Of a stretch of 8,325 nucleotides of DNA, positions 5,540 through 8,325 are shown piece by piece. Source of the DNA: Clostridia bacterium. GTDB taxonomy: Bacteria > Bacillota_A > Clostridia > Oscillospirales > Acutalibacteraceae. The stretch's first letter is position 1, and every line of letters begins with the position of its first letter. Made by a program: the position numbers and the translations under genes. The notes under the pieces were generated by a model. It saw nothing but the letters and a program-made list of their open reading frames with translations, was not told where the DNA came from and did no database searches. The stretch spans positions 1 through 8,325 of the forward strand of contig JAFYUD010000173.1 of the NCBI GenBank assembly GCA_017549665.1. The letters run 5' to 3'.

Positions 5540-6931
5540 ATGAATACAGATAATTACAGAGGCTCAGAAGCAAAAGTTATCGGCATGAGTGATACCGGTG
5601 AGAAAATTTCCGCTGCAGGCGGAAGAATTTCCACTCAGGAAGGCAATGTTTACGATATAATTGAAAAATCTCAGGATGCAGAGAAAAATGCGAAACTGAT
5701 TGCAAAGGTTACACGCTCAGGTCACAATTCCACAATTGAACACACTACATTCAATATTGCATTCAAGGATGTTTCTGTTTTTGTTGAACAGTTTATGATT
5801 GAATTCAGACTTGCTTCCTTTACCGTAAAGTCAAGAAGATACGTAAATTTCGGTGACTGCGGATATTACGTTCCTTTCCTTAAAACAAAGGAGCTTGAGG
5901 ACAAGTACAGTGAAGTAATGGATTACCTTTTCGGTGAGTATAATGCATTTGTCGAGGCAGGCATTCCCAAGGAGGATGCAAGATTCCTACTTCCTTACTG
6001 CCTGAGAAGTAATTTCTTCTGCACTATCAATGCAAGAGAGCTTCTTCACGTGCTTCGTTCAATGCTTTTCGGCAGAGGCAGTGCATTCAGAGAGCTTTAT
6101 GACCTCGGTAATCAGATTTATCAGCAGATTGAGGCAATGGTGCCCGGTATATGTACTGATTTCTATAAGAGAAGACCCGAAGGCTCAGATAAAATTGCCC
6201 TTGGTTATATGTTCAATAATTATGAAGGTGATACTTCTTCATCAGAGGAAAAGGTGCAGCTTATTTCAGGCTCTGCAGATGCAGAAAAGAGTGTTGCACG
6301 TTCAGCTCTCATCTGGACAAGACAGTATGCGCCCGATACGGTTGAAAAGATTATTGAAGATGAAGGCAATGTTGATAAAATTATTGACTGCGTAACTGCA
6401 TCACTTCGTCCCAGACCACTTGAAACAATCAACTATACATTCAGACTCAACGGTGTTTCACTTTCAACTATCACACATTTTGCAAGACACAGAATGCACG
6501 GACTTATGGTGCCATGTCTGACTCTTACTGACAGAACAAAGTATATTATTCCTGATACAGTCAAGGCTGATTCTGCACTTCTTGACAGATATAATGCAGC
6601 ATTTGCAAAGATGAAGGAGCTTTATGATTTTCTTAAAGCTGAAGGTTGCAGTGAGGAAGAGACAGTATACTGTCAGATGAGCGGTAATACGCTTGATATC
6701 GTTTCTTCGATGAACGGCAGAGAGCTTCTTCTGTTTATGAAGCTGAGAACATGTACACGTGCTCAGTGGGAAATCAGGGATTATGCAATCGAAATGCTCA
6801 GACAGTTAAGACAGCAGGCTCCCGCAATTTTCTCAAAATACGGACCCAGCTGTTACGTTTCAAATTGTCCCGAGGGTGCATTGTCATGCGGCAGGGCAAA
6901 AGAAATGAAAGACTATTTCAAGACTCTTTGA
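5540..6931 (+). CDS. thyX: Double-length ThyX-like FAD-dependent thymidylate synthase (two ThyX-type halves)
   Basis: ThyX methylates dUMP to dTMP using methylene-THF, FAD and NAD(P)H. Usual ThyX chains have about 210-260 residues; this one has 463 and reads as two ThyX-like halves. First half: GHNSTIEH (61-68), then EFRLASFTVKSRRY (88-101) in place of the RHRxxSxNxxSxRY signature, then TINARELL (162-169). Second half: ARHRMHG (315-321) with intact RHR, Cys326 at the usual Ser position, NGRELL (392-397), then KLR (401-403) and RAQWEIR (407-413), which match the dUMP-binding Arg and AQWEI region of the Thermotoga enzyme, and GPSC...NC...SCG near the end. The first half lacks the RH pair and the dUMP Arg, while the second half has them. 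Family membership is firm; thymidylate synthase activity is an inference and could have changed. It is the first gene of a probable four-gene operon. Confidence 0.85.
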   Translation: MNTDNYRGSEAKVIGMSDTGEKISAAGGRISTQEGNVYDIIEKSQDAEKNAKLIAKVTRSGHNSTIEHTTFNIAFKDVSVFVEQFMIEFRLASFTVKSRRYVNFGDCGYYVPFLKTKELEDKYSEVMDYLFGEYNAFVEAGIPKEDARFLLPYCLRSNFFCTINARELLHVLRSMLFGRGSAFRELYDLGNQIYQQIEAMVPGICTDFYKRRPEGSDKIALGYMFNNYEGDTSSSEEKVQLISGSADAEKSVARSALIWTRQYAPDTVEKIIEDEGNVDKIIDCVTASLRPRPLETINYTFRLNGVSLSTITHFARHRMHGLMVPCLTLTDRTKYIIPDTVKADSALLDRYNAAFAKMKELYDFLKAEGCSEEETVYCQMSGNTLDIVSSMNGRELLLFMKLRTCTRAQWEIRDYAIEMLRQLRQQAPAIFSKYGPSCYVSNCPEGALSCGRAKEMKDYFKTL

Positions 6932-6937
6932 TATAAT
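6929..6937 (+). promoter_or_regulatory. Possible internal extended -10 promoter before the YerC-like gene
   Basis: TGATATAAT is a perfect extended -10 (TGn-TATAAT) whose TGA is also the stop codon of the thyX-like gene. I find no good -35 at the usual distance. A transcript would start near 6944, just before the AAAGG ribosome binding site at 6949-6953. It could allow the downstream genes to be expressed separately, or it may be chance in AT-rich DNA. Confidence 0.35.
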
Positions 6938-6962
6938 TATAGATAAAGAAAGGCAGATAATT

Positions 6963-7241
6963 ATGAAAGACAGCGTCAAGCTTGAAAATGCAGCAATGCT
7001 TTACAAAGCAGTTCTGACACTTGAAAATGAAGAGGAATGTGCAGCATTTTTCAAGGATCTCTGCACTGATACAGAAATTTACTCAATGGCTCAGCGCTTT
7101 GTTGTTGCAAAGATGGTTACTGAAGGCAAAAAATACGAAGAAATTGAAGAGAAGACAGGTGCATCACCTGCTACAATCAGCAGAGTAAAGCGTTATATGA
7201 CAAATTACGCTCAGTACGAGATTTTCAAAAGGATTGACTGA
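6963..7241 (+). CDS. yerC: YerC/YecD-family TrpR-related DNA-binding protein
   Basis: This 92-residue all-helical protein has the length and pattern of the YerC/YecD family, relatives of the Trp repressor. Seen: a helical N-terminus (about 4-35) rich in Glu, the family segment TDTEIYSMAQRF (36-46), and a helix-turn-helix (about 56-78) with the turn at EKTGASPATISRVKRYM (63-79); the recognition helix starts with PATISRV. TrpR family members bind operators as dimers. The ligand and target of YerC proteins are, to my knowledge, not established. AAAGG at 6949-6953 is nine bases before the ATG. It sits 31 bases after the thyX-like gene and two bases before the methyltransferase start, so it is co-transcribed with the latter. 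I see no clear palindromic operator in the promoter region that would show self-regulation. Confidence 0.9.
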   Translation: MKDSVKLENAAMLYKAVLTLENEEECAAFFKDLCTDTEIYSMAQRFVVAKMVTEGKKYEEIEEKTGASPATISRVKRYMTNYAQYEIFKRID

Positions 7242-7243
7242 AA

Positions 7244-7972
7244 ATGAGCTATTCCTCATTTGCGCAGGTCTATGACGCACTGACATTCAATGTGGGTTAT
7301 AAAGACCGTGCTGATTATATCTGTGAACTGCTCAGACGCAACGGCTGTGAGAAGGGAATTCTTCTTGACCTTGCATGCGGCACAGGCTCATTGTCTGAGC
7401 TTATTGCTGAAAAGGGCTTTGATATGATTCTTGTGGATTCTTCACCTGAAATGCTGGGCTTTGCAAGGGAGAGGCTCCCCGGATCGCTTGTTCTTTGTCA
7501 GGATATGACTGAGCTTGACCTTTACGGCACTATCAATGCTGCTGTGTGTTCACTTGACGGTATTAATCACCTTCTTAAGCCTGTGGATGTTAAAAAGACA
7601 TTTGCAGGTGTATCCCTTTTTTCGGAAAAGGGTGGAGTTTTCGTATTTGATATAAATACTCCTTATAAGCATGAAAATATTCTCGGTAATAACACCTTCA
7701 TTTATGAAAAGGATGATGTTTACCTTGTCTGGCAGAATTCGTACCGGAGAAAAAGCCGTACGGTCGATATAAATCTTGATATATTCACAAAAGAAAACGG
7801 TGTTTATAACAGAAATTCCGAAAGCTTTTCCGAAAGGGCTTATAATATTGATGATATATGTGCATGGCTTGAAGAAGCAGGCTTTTCTGTTACGGGTGTG
7901 TATGATGATATGACATTTGATGCTCCCGGTGACGAATCACAGCGTGTATATATATCAGCTGTAAAACTTTGA
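7244..7972 (+). CDS. Class I SAM-dependent methyltransferase
   Basis: Seen: the SAM-binding motif I LLDLACGTGSLS (40-51), an acidic residue ending strand beta-2 (VDSSPEM, D65), a motif after beta-3 (CQDMTEL, 85-91), and AAVCSLDGINHL (99-110), which corresponds to the motif IV strand and helix of small-molecule type methyltransferases. Then a beta-rich insert (about 140-190) and the final strands with YISAVKL. The length of 242 residues fits a single Rossmann-like domain with a small cap. The substrate is not apparent; the best relatives are the many uncharacterised 240-250 aa Firmicutes methyltransferases with a SYxxFAxVYDxL opening. The ATG lies two bases after the yerC stop and uses AAAAGGA (7227-7233) within that gene, which indicates tight co-translation. 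hslO follows after 19 bases. Confidence 0.9.
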   Translation: MSYSSFAQVYDALTFNVGYKDRADYICELLRRNGCEKGILLDLACGTGSLSELIAEKGFDMILVDSSPEMLGFARERLPGSLVLCQDMTELDLYGTINAAVCSLDGINHLLKPVDVKKTFAGVSLFSEKGGVFVFDINTPYKHENILGNNTFIYEKDDVYLVWQNSYRRKSRTVDINLDIFTKENGVYNRNSESFSERAYNIDDICAWLEEAGFSVTGVYDDMTFDAPGDESQRVYISAVKL

Positions 7973-7991
7973 AAACAGAGGTAAAATATAA

Positions 7992-8325
7992 ATGGGTAAA
8001 CTTGTAAGATGTATTTCTGAAGACGGTACACTACTTATAATGGCATGTGATACTACCGATATTGTCAGAGATGCTTATGAAATCCACAAAACATCCAATG
8101 TGTGTACTGCAGCATTGGGAAGACTTCTTACAGCTTCCGCAATGATGGGCAGCATGCTCAAGGGTAAGAATGATACTCTCACTCTCAGAATCAACGGCGG
8201 CGGTCCCGCAGGGTCTGTGCTTGCAGTTTCTGACAGTGCATGTCATGTGAAAGGTTATGTGGTTGACGGTAATGTCGATCTTCCCCTTAACAGCAAGGGC
8301 AAGCTTGACGTAGGCGGTGCTGTTG
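7992..8325 (+). CDS. hslO: Hsp33 redox-regulated chaperone, N-terminal part (3' end outside window)
   Basis: Hsp33 is a cytoplasmic holdase chaperone switched on by oxidative unfolding. The 111 residues visible match its N-terminal core domain: EDGTLLIMACDTTDIV (10-25), AALGRLLTASAMM (40-52), MLKGKNDTLTLRINGGGPAGSV (55-76) and a VKGYVVDG...LDVGGAV run at the window edge. The regulatory zinc domain with its CxC and CxxC cysteines would lie downstream, so the redox switch cannot be checked here. AGAGGT at 7977-7982 is nine bases before the ATG. It is the last visible gene of the thyX-like/yerC/methyltransferase group and has no promoter of its own in the 19-base gap. Confidence 0.93.
   Translation, partial: MGKLVRCISEDGTLLIMACDTTDIVRDAYEIHKTSNVCTAALGRLLTASAMMGSMLKGKNDTLTLRINGGGPAGSVLAVSDSACHVKGYVVDGNVDLPLNSKGKLDVGGAV

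Noticed and set aside
6030..6395. 121-codon + strand open frame inside the thyX-like gene
   Set aside because: It is a shadow of the thyX-like coding frame, without start signal or family motifs.
8031..8246. 71-codon - strand open frame
   Set aside because: It is antisense to the clearly recognisable hslO and has no supporting signals.
1..8325. CRISPR array, insertion sequence, tRNA or rRNA
   Set aside because: No spaced direct repeats, transposase motifs, terminal inverted repeats or cloverleaf-forming segments were seen on either strand.

Overview
The window looks like chromosomal DNA of a moderately AT-rich, low-GC Gram-positive anaerobe, most likely a gut or rumen clostridium of the Ruminococcus/Oscillospiraceae kind. 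This rests on the strong AGGAGG-like ribosome binding sites, the consensus sigma-A type promoters, the gene families present (plant-glycan GH78 enzyme, stand-alone FtcD, YerC-type TrpR relative, ThyX) and the codon use. No mobile element, CRISPR array, tRNA or rRNA is visible. Nearly all of the DNA is coding, and no gene-free stretch exceeds about 155 bases.

Left block (1-3534, + strand): the C-terminal end of a GH78-type alpha-L-rhamnosidase; a 175-aa zinc-ribbon membrane protein; a 500-aa secreted or membrane DUF2207-type protein whose start overlaps the previous stop (ATGA); and ftcD, glutamate formiminotransferase. A small hairpin lies before ftcD. A strong bidirectional terminator follows ftcD.

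Middle (3581-5386, - strand): one monocistronic gene coding for a fusion of a Gfo/Idh/MocA oxidoreductase and a GNAT acetyltransferase. It has a near-consensus promoter and is divergent from the right block.

Right block (5481-8325, + strand): a promoter drives a probable operon of a double-length ThyX-like thymidylate synthase, a YerC/YecD TrpR-family regulator, a class I SAM-dependent methyltransferase and the start of hslO (Hsp33), which runs off the window.

The two most unusual items are both fusions. In the ThyX-like protein, two ThyX-type halves have each lost different active-site residues in a complementary way, which suggests an asymmetric, obligately paired enzyme. In the oxidoreductase-acetyltransferase protein, the usual catalytic-lysine motif (EKP) is replaced by EVLP, and a complete-looking GNAT domain is attached. 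No multi-gene system that I would call new is evident; the novelty is within these two proteins and the small zinc-ribbon/DUF2207 pair.
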